5,202 bases of DNA from NCBI GenBank assembly GCA_018816665.1, contig JAHIVM010000212.1, positions 1 through 5,202 on the forward strand, given 5' to 3'. Made by a program: the position numbers and the translations under genes. Under the pieces are notes generated by a model. It was not told the DNA's origin, did no database searches, and worked only from the letters and a program-made list of their open reading frames with translations. This document shows, in pieces, positions 1 to 5,202 of the stretch (position 1 is the stretch's first letter; every line of letters starts with the position of its first letter). The stretch is from Candidatus Zixiibacteriota bacterium (GTDB lineage: Bacteria > Zixibacteria > MSB-5A5 > GN15 > FEB-12).

Positions 1-28
1 GCTGTTTGTTTGCCGGTGTCTGGGAAGA

Positions 29-643
29 CTAGTTTTCGTAAATGGTGACCAGTTTGTCCGATGTAAACAAGTCGGCCGGGGAGACCATCAACTCCTCGTA
101 GGGGATTGCGTCGCCGTACCGCTCCTGCAGTTTTGCGGCCACGGTGGGGTGATCCAGATTGTAGGACTTGAGCGGGCGGAGTTCCGCCAGTGATATGCCC
201 ACCGCTTCCCGGTAGACTTTCCAAACAAACTCGGAGCAGTACATGGCGTCATCGGACCACATAAAATTGAAGTCGTAGCTTTTGCCGAGATGCTGTCCGG
301 CCGCCCGGGTCATGCGATCCATAACATCGGGGGAGAGCATGAGATCGTCGTTTTTGATGCGTCTCACCGCAAACTTACCGTCGGTTCCGCGATCCAGCCA
401 TTCCTGGAGCGGCGTGATTTTGACCGGGTTGACCGCCTCGTACACAACAAAGTCCCCCCCTTGCTCAAACACAATGCCGCAATGCGAGAACTCGTGACCG
501 GTGGCCAGGACGATGGCCTCGGATTGCTGGTTGCTGATCGACTGAAACACGACGTCGCCGGCCCGGAAACGATAGGCCCGTCCGCCCTGACAGGCGGCGA
601 GTGCCACGAGGATGAACAAAAGAACTGGTACTGATCTGCGCAC
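29..643 (-). CDS. YiiX-family permuted papain-like amidase (peptidase C92) lipoprotein
   Basis: This 204-residue protein is close in length and layout to E. coli YiiX, in the YaeF/YiiX (C92) group of circularly permuted NlpC/P60-like enzymes. In that group the catalytic His precedes the Cys. Visible here are G-D-V-V-F near residue 29, the SHCGIVF segment with His54, an acidic Glu69 in VYEAVNPVK, and Cys136 in YCSEFVW, a plausible His/Glu/Cys catalytic set. The N-terminus has Arg2-Arg3, a hydrophobic stretch and lipobox LAAC with Cys18. Gln at +2 suggests outer-membrane rather than inner-membrane retention. The start codon is GTG, with AAGGAG 8 bases upstream and the lipoprotein signal directly after it. 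The family is thought to cleave amide bonds in peptides or lipids of the envelope, but the substrate here is unknown. The gene stands alone, divergent from the VOC gene. Family assignment is confident; the exact reaction is not. Confidence 0.9.
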   Translation of the reverse strand: MRRSVPVLLFILVALAACQGGRAYRFRAGDVVFQSISNQQSEAIVLATGHEFSHCGIVFEQGGDFVVYEAVNPVKITPLQEWLDRGTDGKFAVRRIKNDDLMLSPDVMDRMTRAAGQHLGKSYDFNFMWSDDAMYCSEFVWKVYREAVGISLAELRPLKSYNLDHPTVAAKLQERYGDAIPYEELMVSPADLFTSDKLVTIYEN

Positions 644-651
644 TTCCTTCT

Positions 652-657
652 CTCCTT
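652..657 (-). promoter_or_regulatory. Ribosome binding site of the YiiX-family gene
   Basis: On the minus strand this reads AAGGAG, 8 bases before the GTG at 643-641. It supports GTG as the start, which is also the codon that gives a complete lipoprotein signal peptide. A second purine run, AAGGAA, touches the start codon directly and is too close to act as the main site. Confidence 0.7.
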
Positions 658-772
658 GCTATCAACTGCAGATATGACAGGATCGTGAGCCGGCGGTGGA
701 AAGTCAAGGGCAAGGCTCGACAATCATCGTCTCACTTTCTCCCGGAAAATACGACTGAATGACTCTATGTGA

Positions 773-801
773 TATACAATTCCGAATTACCCGCGTAATA
801 T
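773..801 (+). promoter_or_regulatory. Weak candidate sigma-70-like promoter for the VOC gene
   Basis: TATACA (773-778, four of six matches to TTGACA) and TAATAT (796-801, four of six matches to TATAAT) are separated by 17 bases in an AT-rich patch. They would give a leader of about 30 bases before the ATG at 837. Both boxes are poor matches and the region is simply AT-rich, so this is only a candidate. Confidence 0.22.
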
Positions 802-824
802 ATGTAACTCACACCCCAAACTTC

Positions 825-830
825 GAGGAG
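825..830 (+). promoter_or_regulatory. Ribosome binding site that sets the VOC gene start
   Basis: GAGGAG lies 6 bases before the ATG at 837. The frame is open upstream to 759, but the 26 extra residues would not belong to the VOC fold and have no such site at their start. The ATG at 837 is therefore preferred. Confidence 0.75.
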
Positions 831-836
831 ATACTC

Positions 837-1226
837 ATGGCGGATGAAAAACCGAAAACCGGGCATTTTTGCTGGAATGAATTGATGACGCGTGATGTTG
901 ATGCGGCGAAAACGTTTTACTCCGGCCTGCTGGGCTGGGTCGGCACCGACATGCCGATGGGCGATGCCGGTCACTATACTGTCTTCAAAAAGGACGGTAA
1001 AGACATTGGCGGGATGATGGCCATTGCTGAGGAGTGGGGCGATGTTCCGCCGCACTGGATGGCCTACATCACGGTTGAAAACGTTGATGAGTCGGCCAAA
1101 AAGGCAACCGAACTGGGTGCCAGAATCATCGTCCCGCCCATGGATATTCCCACCGTTGGCAGGTTCTGCACTATCACCGACCCCACCGGGGCGGCAGTAT
1201 CTTTGATTACGTTCGTGGTCAGCTAA
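837..1226 (+). CDS. VOC-superfamily (glyoxalase/bleomycin-resistance fold) protein
   Basis: This 129-residue protein has the paired beta-alpha-beta-beta-beta layout of a single VOC domain. The first half opens with HFCWNELMTRD (about residues 10-20), then DAAKTFYSGLLGW (22-34), a hallmark of this superfamily. The second half has HWMAYITVENVDES (73-86) and closes with ITDPTGAAVSLI (113-124). His10 or Glu15, His73 and residues in the second half are possible metal ligands, but I cannot assign a full set from sequence alone. Members include glyoxalase I-type isomerases, extradiol dioxygenases, drug-binding proteins and many with unknown substrates. The pattern resembles one half of the two-domain Cfp30B-type proteins. 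No signal peptide is seen, so it is probably cytoplasmic. It appears monocistronic, with a strong hairpin just after its stop. The substrate is unknown. Confidence 0.88.
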   Translation: MADEKPKTGHFCWNELMTRDVDAAKTFYSGLLGWVGTDMPMGDAGHYTVFKKDGKDIGGMMAIAEEWGDVPPHWMAYITVENVDESAKKATELGARIIVPPMDIPTVGRFCTITDPTGAAVSLITFVVS

Positions 1227-1240
1227 ACGAGCCACGACGG

Positions 1241-1271
1241 TCGGGCGCCGTGTTCTACCACGGGCGCCCGA
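1241..1271 (+). terminator. GC-rich hairpin after the VOC gene, terminator-like without a T run
   Basis: The left arm TCGGGCGCCGTG (1241-1252) and right arm CACGGGCGCCCGA (1259-1271) pair over 12 bp with one bulged C, around the loop TTCTAC. It starts 14 bases after the VOC stop codon, where a terminator is expected. The following bases are TCCTCCTCC rather than a T tract, so it may work poorly as an intrinsic terminator, or act as a 3'-end stabiliser. Confidence 0.55.
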
Positions 1272-1319
1272 TCCTCCTCCGAAGCCACTAATGCCTGCAA
1301 AGTCCGCATGAGGCCAACC

Positions 1320-1421
1320 TTCACGTTGCCGATCGGGCTGCCCGAAAACCTGTTCAATTTTGACAATAGCCCCGATATCGCGCTCCACGTGAGACTAACA
1401 AAGACAATTTCTCCCCGCTGA
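1320..1421 (+). pseudogene. Decayed C-terminal remnant of a DUF3187 gene
   Basis: One reading frame here gives FTLPIGLPENLFNFDNSPDI followed by ALHVRLTKTISPR and a TGA stop. It aligns without gaps to the last 33 residues of the intact DUF3187 protein downstream (…VELGVAENLFYFDNTPDI…, ending SHDFGAR). From the shared ENLF both run exactly 25 residues to a stop, and both end in Arg. Over the 18 codons from ENLF, 12 residues and about 38 of 54 bases agree. The frame has no recognisable DUF3187 sequence before about 1320, and only about 93 bases separate it from the VOC stop. More than 250 residues of the usual protein are therefore missing. It is read as the leftover tail of a former tandem copy. 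Confidence 0.75.
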
Positions 1422-1535
1422 TGGCCCGTTTGACGGCCGACGACTGAAGAATACTCCGAAAACATCCGAATTCCACAGAAGGACGCAGAACATCCGCGCC
1501 GCCTATGACAGGGGCGTGAGGAACTACCGGGCTAA

Positions 1536-1542
1536 AAGGGGA
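1536..1542 (+). promoter_or_regulatory. Ribosome binding site supporting the ATT start of the DUF3187 gene
   Basis: AAGGGGA lies 5 bases before the ATT at 1548. The frame is closed by a TAA at 1533 just upstream, so the start must lie after it. The TTG at 1575, the first conventional start codon in frame, has no purine-rich site at a proper distance. This favours the ATT. Confidence 0.6.
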
Positions 1543-1547
1543 CGGCC

Positions 1548-2564
1548 ATTAAGACACTATCTGTTTGCCTTGCATTGTTGTTATTGATGAACGTTGCGGT
1601 CATCGCCGAGAAGGAGAACCGGGGGGATGACGTGTTGCCGGGCGGTTTCATCGAACTGCCCAGCCAGGCCCCGGTGCAGCAGATTCTTTTTGGACTGCCC
1701 CACCAGACGCCGTGGGCGGCTCCCGCGAGGTCATGTGGTCTGGCGCTGCAACAGACGTGGACCAATCTGTGGCTTTATCAGGAGGGGCGGTATCGTATTG
1801 ATGCCGAGGTGATGCAGTACCGGCTGACAGCCCGCGCGGGACTGGGGAAGGGGATCGATGTTTCGGCAGCTGTTCCCGTACGGTATATCTCAGGAGGTAT
1901 TCTGGACGGTTTTGTGGAGGCCATTCATCGGGGACTTGGATCGGGCGATGCCAGCCGTGATGAATTCGCGCGCGATGATTACAGCTTTTATGTCAACAGC
2001 ACGGGGATGCGAGGCGACTGGACCGGCGACGAGGGTCGGCTTCGGGGTTGGACATTGGGTAGTGTCGTTCTAAGTACCCGGGTCGCAACGCCTGTGTTTG
2101 GACGGCACATGCGTGGCGCGGTGTCATTGCATGCCAAGTTGCCCACGTCTCTCGAAGACTCCTATACCGGTCGACAGGGCATTGATGTCGGCGTGTCGGC
2201 ATCGATGATGCGCAGTCTTGGCCCGATCCACGCGTACGTCAGCGCCGGGGCGGCATACTATGGAGATCGATCGCTGCTCGGTGTGCCCCTGGCTCCCTGG
2301 CATTTCAGTTTGCTGTGGGCGGTCGAACGACATGTCCCCGGCAGCCGACATGGGTGGGTAACTCAAATGACCATCGAGAGCAAGTCGGCCGATGATTTTT
2401 CGCAACTCTCCAAAAACACTTTCGAGGTGTTGACGGGGTACCGCTACCATGTGTCAGACCGGACCCGGGTTGAATTGGGGGTGGCGGAAAACCTGTTCTA
2501 CTTTGACAACACGCCGGACATCTCATTTCACCTGGCGCTGTCTCACGATTTTGGTGCGCGGTAG
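1548..2564 (+). CDS. DUF3187 family outer-membrane beta-barrel-like protein, probable ATT start
   Basis: From ATT at 1548 the product has 338 residues. It opens with Lys2, then hydrophobic LSVCLALLLLMNVAVIA, with likely signal-peptidase cleavage after Ala20. The conserved landmarks of the DUF3187 family are present: an N-terminal stretch with ILFGLPHQTPW, a central series of alternating amphipathic strands (AEVMQYRLTARAGLG, DVSAAVPVRYISGG, AVSLHAKLP), and the C-terminal ENLFYFDNTPDISFHLAL signature. The protein ends near an aromatic/hydrophobic strand, as expected of an outer-membrane barrel. The function of the family is not established. Starting at TTG 1575 instead would remove the lysine and half of the signal peptide. 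The gene converges with the deformylase-like gene, leaving 4 bases between the stops. It follows a decayed copy of the same family. Family assignment is confident; the start codon is likely but unusual. Confidence 0.83.
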   Translation: MKTLSVCLALLLLMNVAVIAEKENRGDDVLPGGFIELPSQAPVQQILFGLPHQTPWAAPARSCGLALQQTWTNLWLYQEGRYRIDAEVMQYRLTARAGLGKGIDVSAAVPVRYISGGILDGFVEAIHRGLGSGDASRDEFARDDYSFYVNSTGMRGDWTGDEGRLRGWTLGSVVLSTRVATPVFGRHMRGAVSLHAKLPTSLEDSYTGRQGIDVGVSASMMRSLGPIHAYVSAGAAYYGDRSLLGVPLAPWHFSLLWAVERHVPGSRHGWVTQMTIESKSADDFSQLSKNTFEVLTGYRYHVSDRTRVELGVAENLFYFDNTPDISFHLALSHDFGAR

Positions 2565-2568
2565 AGAG

Positions 2569-3102
2569 TCATGCCGACGGTTCACTGTTGACCATGTCTG
2601 CCCCCGTGAGAAGATGACGCTGACTGCGCAGGGCTATTGCGCGATTGTCAATAGCCCTTTGTGTAGCCAGGATGCCGTCGAGATGGTCAATTTCGTGCTG
2701 CAGCAGTTCCGAAAGGTCACTATCCAACTCCATCGAACAAGCCTGCCAATCCAGATTCCGATATTCGATTCGGCAACTTTGGTGACGCCGTACCTTGACC
2801 AACAACTCGGGAAACGACATGCAGTCATCCCAGACGGTCATCATGTCGGCGCTCATGTCGGTTAACACAGGATTGATAAACACCATCGGGCTGTCAACAT
2901 GCATGTACACAAGACGACGGGGGATGCCTATTTGTGGTGCCGCAATGGCGCGGCCGCGCTTATACTCCTCCCGAAAGGCCATCATCGTGTCATGCAGGTC
3001 GGCCACTATCTCCGACACTAATCCAAGTTCGTTGCGTTTTATCTCAGTTGATATGACATACAGGTTGGGATTGCCCAGGTTGAGTATATCTCGTTTTGCC
3101 AT
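2569..3102 (-). CDS. Peptide deformylase-like metalloprotein with divergent motif 2
   Basis: From the ATG at 3102-3100 this is 177 residues, the usual deformylase length. Peptide deformylase removes the formyl group from the N-terminal methionine of new proteins in the cytoplasm. Motif 1 is GRAIAAPQIG (residues 50-59, with Gln57). Motif 3 is QHEIDHLDG, with His136, Glu137 and His140. Motif 2, normally EGCLS, reads DDCMS (92-96), keeping Cys94. All three metal ligands and the catalytic Glu are therefore present, while the residues around the Cys differ. Motif 1 is GRAIAAPQ in place of the common GxGLAAPQ, as in secondary deformylase-like proteins rather than the housekeeping enzyme. A longer frame starting at 3258 would overlap the lipoprotein gene and add 52 unrelated residues, so it is rejected. 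It is the last gene of a leftward cluster. Activity as a true deformylase is not certain. Confidence 0.87.
   Translation of the reverse strand: MAKRDILNLGNPNLYVISTEIKRNELGLVSEIVADLHDTMMAFREEYKRGRAIAAPQIGIPRRLVYMHVDSPMVFINPVLTDMSADMMTVWDDCMSFPELLVKVRRHQSCRIEYRNLDWQACSMELDSDLSELLQHEIDHLDGILATQRAIDNRAIALRSQRHLLTGADMVNSEPSA
2630..2661 (+). terminator. Probable intrinsic terminator of the DUF3187 gene, inside the convergent deformylase gene
   Basis: AGGGCTATTG (2630-2639) and CAATAGCCCT (2649-2658) form a perfect 10-bp stem with a 9-base loop, followed on the plus strand by TTG after the stem's final T. It lies 65 bases after the DUF3187 stop, a normal place for a terminator. On the minus strand the stem is not followed by a T run, so it should act mainly on plus-strand transcripts. 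It occupies codons for about residues 149-158 of the deformylase-like protein, beyond motif 3. Confidence 0.6.
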
Positions 3103-3107
3103 GCCGG

Positions 3108-3113
3108 TTCCTT
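3108..3113 (-). promoter_or_regulatory. Ribosome binding site setting the deformylase-like gene start
   Basis: On the minus strand AAGGAA lies 5 bases before the ATG at 3102-3100, within the 29-base gap after the lipoprotein stop. It confirms the short form of the protein, and implies that the gene is translated from its own site on a shared transcript. Confidence 0.7.
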
Positions 3114-3131
3114 CCCGTGAGAGCATCCGGT

Positions 3132-4316
3132 TTATTGCCGGCGCCAGACCATCACGCGTCCGTGGAAGTCCCCCACGGCCACACAGACGCTGTCCGAGCA
3201 GGCCACGCGTACGCGTGATCCGCTGGCAGCTTCGGAGAACTGTGAATGCATCTTCCAATTGCCACCGCCGTCAAGCGAGCTTATCACGCCATGAGCATTG
3301 ACTGCGAGGAAGTACGCACCGGGCGCGACGGCAACATCCAAAAAGTCGTCCATGAGGTTTTCAGACGGTGTTGCCGAGGACCACATGTCCTTACCAGAGA
3401 GGCGGTACAGTGCGTGCGGCTTTGAGATCAATGCGCGGTTTGCGGTGCCCACCGCTCCGTTGGGTGCAGGCAATCGCAGGTTGGTGGCATTAGCGGTCCA
3501 GGAGGAGCCGTCGGCCGAACTGATAGCATATAAATCATCGGCCAGGGCATAGTACCGATCGGACACCACGGCTTCGGTCATCGTGTAGCTACTGTCCAGA
3601 TCATGACCGGTCCAGCTTGCGCCGGTTTCAGAAAACAGTACCACCGATCCATTCCCCGGGACAGCCACGAAACCGTTTGGCCCGGCCGCTACGGCGGCGA
3701 GCGACAGATCCGTGGGTGATGGAACCGAAGCCCATGAAGAGCCGGTTTGGGAGAATACGATAGCGCCTTCGTTGCCAACGGCAACTGTGCCGCTATTGTT
3801 GGCGGCGACCGCCCGCAGCGATTCGTATTGCGGGTCGGTGGCGCGTTGCCAGGTGGTACCGTTGGTGGACGTGAGTATTGTCCCACCGGAGCCGACCGCT
3901 ACAAACCGGAAACCGTTCCAGACGATGTCGTACAGCAGGGGAGTGGCGGTAACGGGTTGGATGGCAGTCCACAGGACTATCACCGTATCGGCGGACGATC
4001 CGCTATGTACCCCGACCGTCACGGTCAATGGCCCGGAGGTAGCGCCGGGCGGGACCAGGACCTGGAGGGTGGAATCGGTAGCGCCGAAAGCTGTGGTCTC
4101 AACTGATCCGAAGGTTACGTGATTTGCGGCGGCGACATTGGCGAATCTGCTGCCGGTAAGGGCAACGGCATCGCCGATGAAGGCTGTGTCGGGCGTTACG
4201 CTCGTGATTGTCGGCGAGTCGGGATCGGGACCGGTCGGCGGCTCATCGTTACCACCGCACCCGGCCAGAGCTGCAACACAGCCCAGTATCAATAACCGTA
4301 GCGCCGATGCCCTCAT
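3132..4316 (-). CDS. Lipoprotein with a TIG/IPT domain and about seven propeller-like repeats
   Basis: This 394-residue protein begins with a lipoprotein signal; the lipobox LAGC gives Cys20, followed by Gly-Gly and a Pro/Asp-rich linker (24-34). Residues 35-115 form an IPT/TIG immunoglobulin-like domain (PTITSVTPDTAFIGD, LTGSRF, VPPGATSGPLTVTV). From about 128 to the end come repeats of roughly 38-42 residues, beginning near 128, 166, 205, 245, 283, 322 and 364. The clear ones follow the plan V-A-V-G-x-G-G-T-I-x-x-S-x-[DNT]-G-x-x-W, as in YCF48/BNR-like beta-propellers. Repeats 4 and 5 are degenerate and the seventh is short. No catalytic motif is visible, so a binding or scaffold role at the cell surface or periplasm is inferred. 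The start is ATG, with GAGGGAGG 4 bases upstream. It lies 15 bases after the Ig-like gene and 29 before the deformylase-like gene. Confidence 0.82.
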   Translation of the reverse strand: MRASALRLLILGCVAALAGCGGNDEPPTGPDPDSPTITSVTPDTAFIGDAVALTGSRFANVAAANHVTFGSVETTAFGATDSTLQVLVPPGATSGPLTVTVGVHSGSSADTVIVLWTAIQPVTATPLLYDIVWNGFRFVAVGSGGTILTSTNGTTWQRATDPQYESLRAVAANNSGTVAVGNEGAIVFSQTGSSWASVPSPTDLSLAAVAAGPNGFVAVPGNGSVVLFSETGASWTGHDLDSSYTMTEAVVSDRYYALADDLYAISSADGSSWTANATNLRLPAPNGAVGTANRALISKPHALYRLSGKDMWSSATPSENLMDDFLDVAVAPGAYFLAVNAHGVISSLDGGGNWKMHSQFSEAASGSRVRVACSDSVCVAVGDFHGRVMVWRRQ

Positions 4317-4331
4317 GCGGCCTCCCTCAAA

Positions 4332-5202
4332 TTAACGGAACGGATTTTCGGTCAGGCGCGGCCGTGCCTGAGCTTCCAGCAAGCGGTGTCCCTCCACGCG
4401 GTAAGCAGAAACACTCTCCCACGAGTGGTCGACGGTGTAGGTGGCATGACCCAGCCCCTGATCGGGCGCCCAGTCAAACTTGAACGTTCCGGGGTCGGCC
4501 GGGATCAACGGATCTTTGTACAGCGTGTAGTTGGCAACTACCAGATCAAAGGCTGAGGGATTGCCCAGGCGGGACAACAACACGCCTACCTCGAAGTAAT
4601 TCGAACTGTCCGGTGCGATCAGGTAGTCCACCAGACCGCTGTCAATCGTGGTGCCGGTGGTACTCCAGTGCGTCAGTGAATCGCCGTGGTAACCGATGAC
4701 AATGCGATAGTCGGCCCCGATGTCATTGATGGAAATAACGCCGCCCAGCGAATCCCGCCCGGTGAATCGATTCTGATCGGTATCGAGGAAAAAGGCGCAG
4801 TCAATACCCGATGTATCCCCGGCGGTGTAATGATTCCATCCGTCGTACACTTTCACCCGGAATTCCAGCAACGTATCGGAGCTGCGTGCGTACACGGCCT
4901 CAAGGTTGCGGGAGATCGCCAGTTCCTGTCCGTCGGTAATCAGCTCACGCCAGAGATAGTGCACCGTGACCGTATCGGAACTGGTCGAGAAGCCGTTGTT
5001 GTCATAAGCCACACAGTGAATCGTGTGCACGCTGCCGAGGTCCTCATCCGAGGCATCCCATACATACTGGTAGGGGAGCGACGAATCAGCGCCATCGGCA
5101 ATGGCGGCACCATCTACATAAAATTGCACGTAGTCCACACCACCGGCATCGGTAGCGATCGCCTGCAGCAACACCGAGTCACTCACTACAACATCGTTGT
5201 CA
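4332..5202 (-). CDS. C-terminal part of a secreted Ig-like protein (5' end outside the window)
   Basis: The frame is open through the right edge; the last residues before it read DNDVVV ahead of SDSVLLQAI, so the in-frame GTG at 5186 is internal. Counting from that GTG, residues 1-77 form a bacterial Ig-like domain (ATDAGGVDYVQFYVDG, YQYVWDAS, HTIHCVAYDNNGFS). About 82-255 resemble a beta-sandwich, possibly carbohydrate-binding. This part includes an acidic DTDQNRFTG loop (135-143) that could bind calcium, INDIGADYRIVIGY (154-167), and FEVGVLLSRLGNPSAFDLVV (198-217). The visible tail, ending in ENPFR, shows no transmembrane anchor. The N-terminal export signal and any enzymatic domain would lie outside the window. 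The stop codon is 15 bases before the TIG lipoprotein start, suggesting co-transcription. The domain assignment is moderately sure; function is unknown. Confidence 0.75.
   Translation of the reverse strand, partial: DNDVVVSDSVLLQAIATDAGGVDYVQFYVDGAAIADGADSSLPYQYVWDASDEDLGSVHTIHCVAYDNNGFSTSSDTVTVHYLWRELITDGQELAISRNLEAVYARSSDTLLEFRVKVYDGWNHYTAGDTSGIDCAFFLDTDQNRFTGRDSLGGVISINDIGADYRIVIGYHGDSLTHWSTTGTTIDSGLVDYLIAPDSSNYFEVGVLLSRLGNPSAFDLVVANYTLYKDPLIPADPGTFKFDWAPDQGLGHATYTVDHSWESVSAYRVEGHRLLEAQARPRLTENPFR

Larger units (their letters stand above)
644..836. other. Divergent intergenic region between the YiiX-family and VOC genes
   Basis: These 193 bases separate two divergently transcribed genes and must hold both promoters unless transcription comes from further away. 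The part nearest the VOC gene (about 765-805) is clearly more AT-rich than its surroundings, as expected for a promoter. On the minus strand a TTGACT lies around 700, but no -10 box sits at a normal distance from it. I see no convincing operator palindrome or riboswitch. Confidence 0.5.
1227..1547. other. 321-base gap holding a hairpin and a gene remnant
   Basis: Besides the hairpin and the DUF3187 remnant, the last 126 bases (1422-1547) must hold the leader, and probably the promoter, of the intact DUF3187 gene. A TTGACG at 1430-1435 is the only -35-like box I noticed, and no acceptable -10 lies at 15-19 bases from it. No tRNA-like fold or small gene was recognised. Confidence 0.5.
2569..5202 (-). 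other. Probable leftward operon: Ig-like protein, TIG lipoprotein, deformylase-like protein
   Basis: Three genes run in the same direction with gaps of 15 and 29 bases, each gap holding only a ribosome binding site and no visible terminator. This spacing is typical of one transcript. Its promoter lies beyond the right edge. The first two products are exported and structurally related in style (Ig-like folds), while the third is a cytoplasmic-type enzyme, so a shared function is not evident. Confidence 0.6.

Noticed and set aside
1..28. Terminator after the YiiX-family gene
   Set aside because: Only 28 bases are available and no inverted repeat followed by T residues on the minus strand is seen.
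759..836. N-terminal extension of the VOC protein from the first ATG in frame
   Set aside because: The 26 added residues fall in the AT-rich promoter-like region, do not fit the VOC fold and have no ribosome binding site. The ATG at 837 has GAGGAG at ideal spacing.
765..1388. 207-residue open frame antisense to the VOC gene
   Set aside because: It mirrors the VOC gene, has no recognisable domain, and its composition is typical of a shadow frame in GC-rich DNA.
1430..1460. Promoter for the DUF3187 gene with TTGACG as -35
   Set aside because: No -10 box with more than about two matches lies at 15-19 bases; AATACT is only 14 bases away. Too weak to annotate.
2449..2865. 138-residue plus-strand frame across the convergent gene junction
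   Set aside because: It overlaps the ends of two supported genes in the wrong frames and shows no family features.
3103..3258. Longer start for the deformylase-like protein
   Set aside because: It would overlap the 3' end of the lipoprotein gene and add 52 residues rich in Arg and Gly that are unlike any deformylase N-terminus. The ATG at 3102 has its own AAGGAA site.
3712..4122. Plus-strand open frames inside the TIG lipoprotein gene
   Set aside because: They lie opposite a well-supported gene, have low-complexity composition and no ribosome binding site or domain.

Overview
The window looks like ordinary chromosome from a Gram-negative (diderm) bacterium. Two proteins carry clear lipobox signal peptides and one looks like an outer-membrane beta-barrel of the DUF3187 type. 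Base composition is moderately GC-rich. The mix of TIG/Ig-like secreted proteins, a C92 amidase and a DUF3187 protein would suit an uncultured FCB-group lineage (Zixibacteria-like) or a deltaproteobacterial lineage. This placement is an inference; no phylogenetic marker is present. I see no tRNA, rRNA, CRISPR array, insertion sequence or phage gene.

Layout, left to right. A YiiX-type permuted papain-like amidase lipoprotein lies on the minus strand (29-643). A divergent intergenic region of 193 bases separates it from a small VOC/glyoxalase-fold protein on the plus strand (837-1226). The 321-base gap 1227-1547 is not empty: it holds a strong GC-rich hairpin directly after the VOC gene, and then a decayed 3' end of a DUF3187 gene (about 1320-1421). 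An intact DUF3187 gene follows (1548-2564, plus strand). Its signal peptide is complete only if translation starts at a rare ATT codon. It converges on a peptide deformylase-like gene (2569-3102, minus strand), leaving 4 bases between the two stop codons. The likely terminator of the DUF3187 gene therefore lies inside the deformylase coding sequence.

The right half is a compact leftward cluster, probably one transcript. It starts with a secreted Ig-like protein that enters from beyond the right edge (4332-5202, partial). After 15 bases comes a TIG-domain lipoprotein with about seven propeller-like repeats (3132-4316), and after 29 bases the deformylase-like gene. Any promoter for this cluster lies outside the window.

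Most products face the envelope or the cell exterior. I found no convincing new multi-gene system. The most informative observations are the ATT start, the tandem DUF3187 remnant, the terminator embedded in a convergent coding sequence, and the altered motif 2 of the deformylase-like protein.
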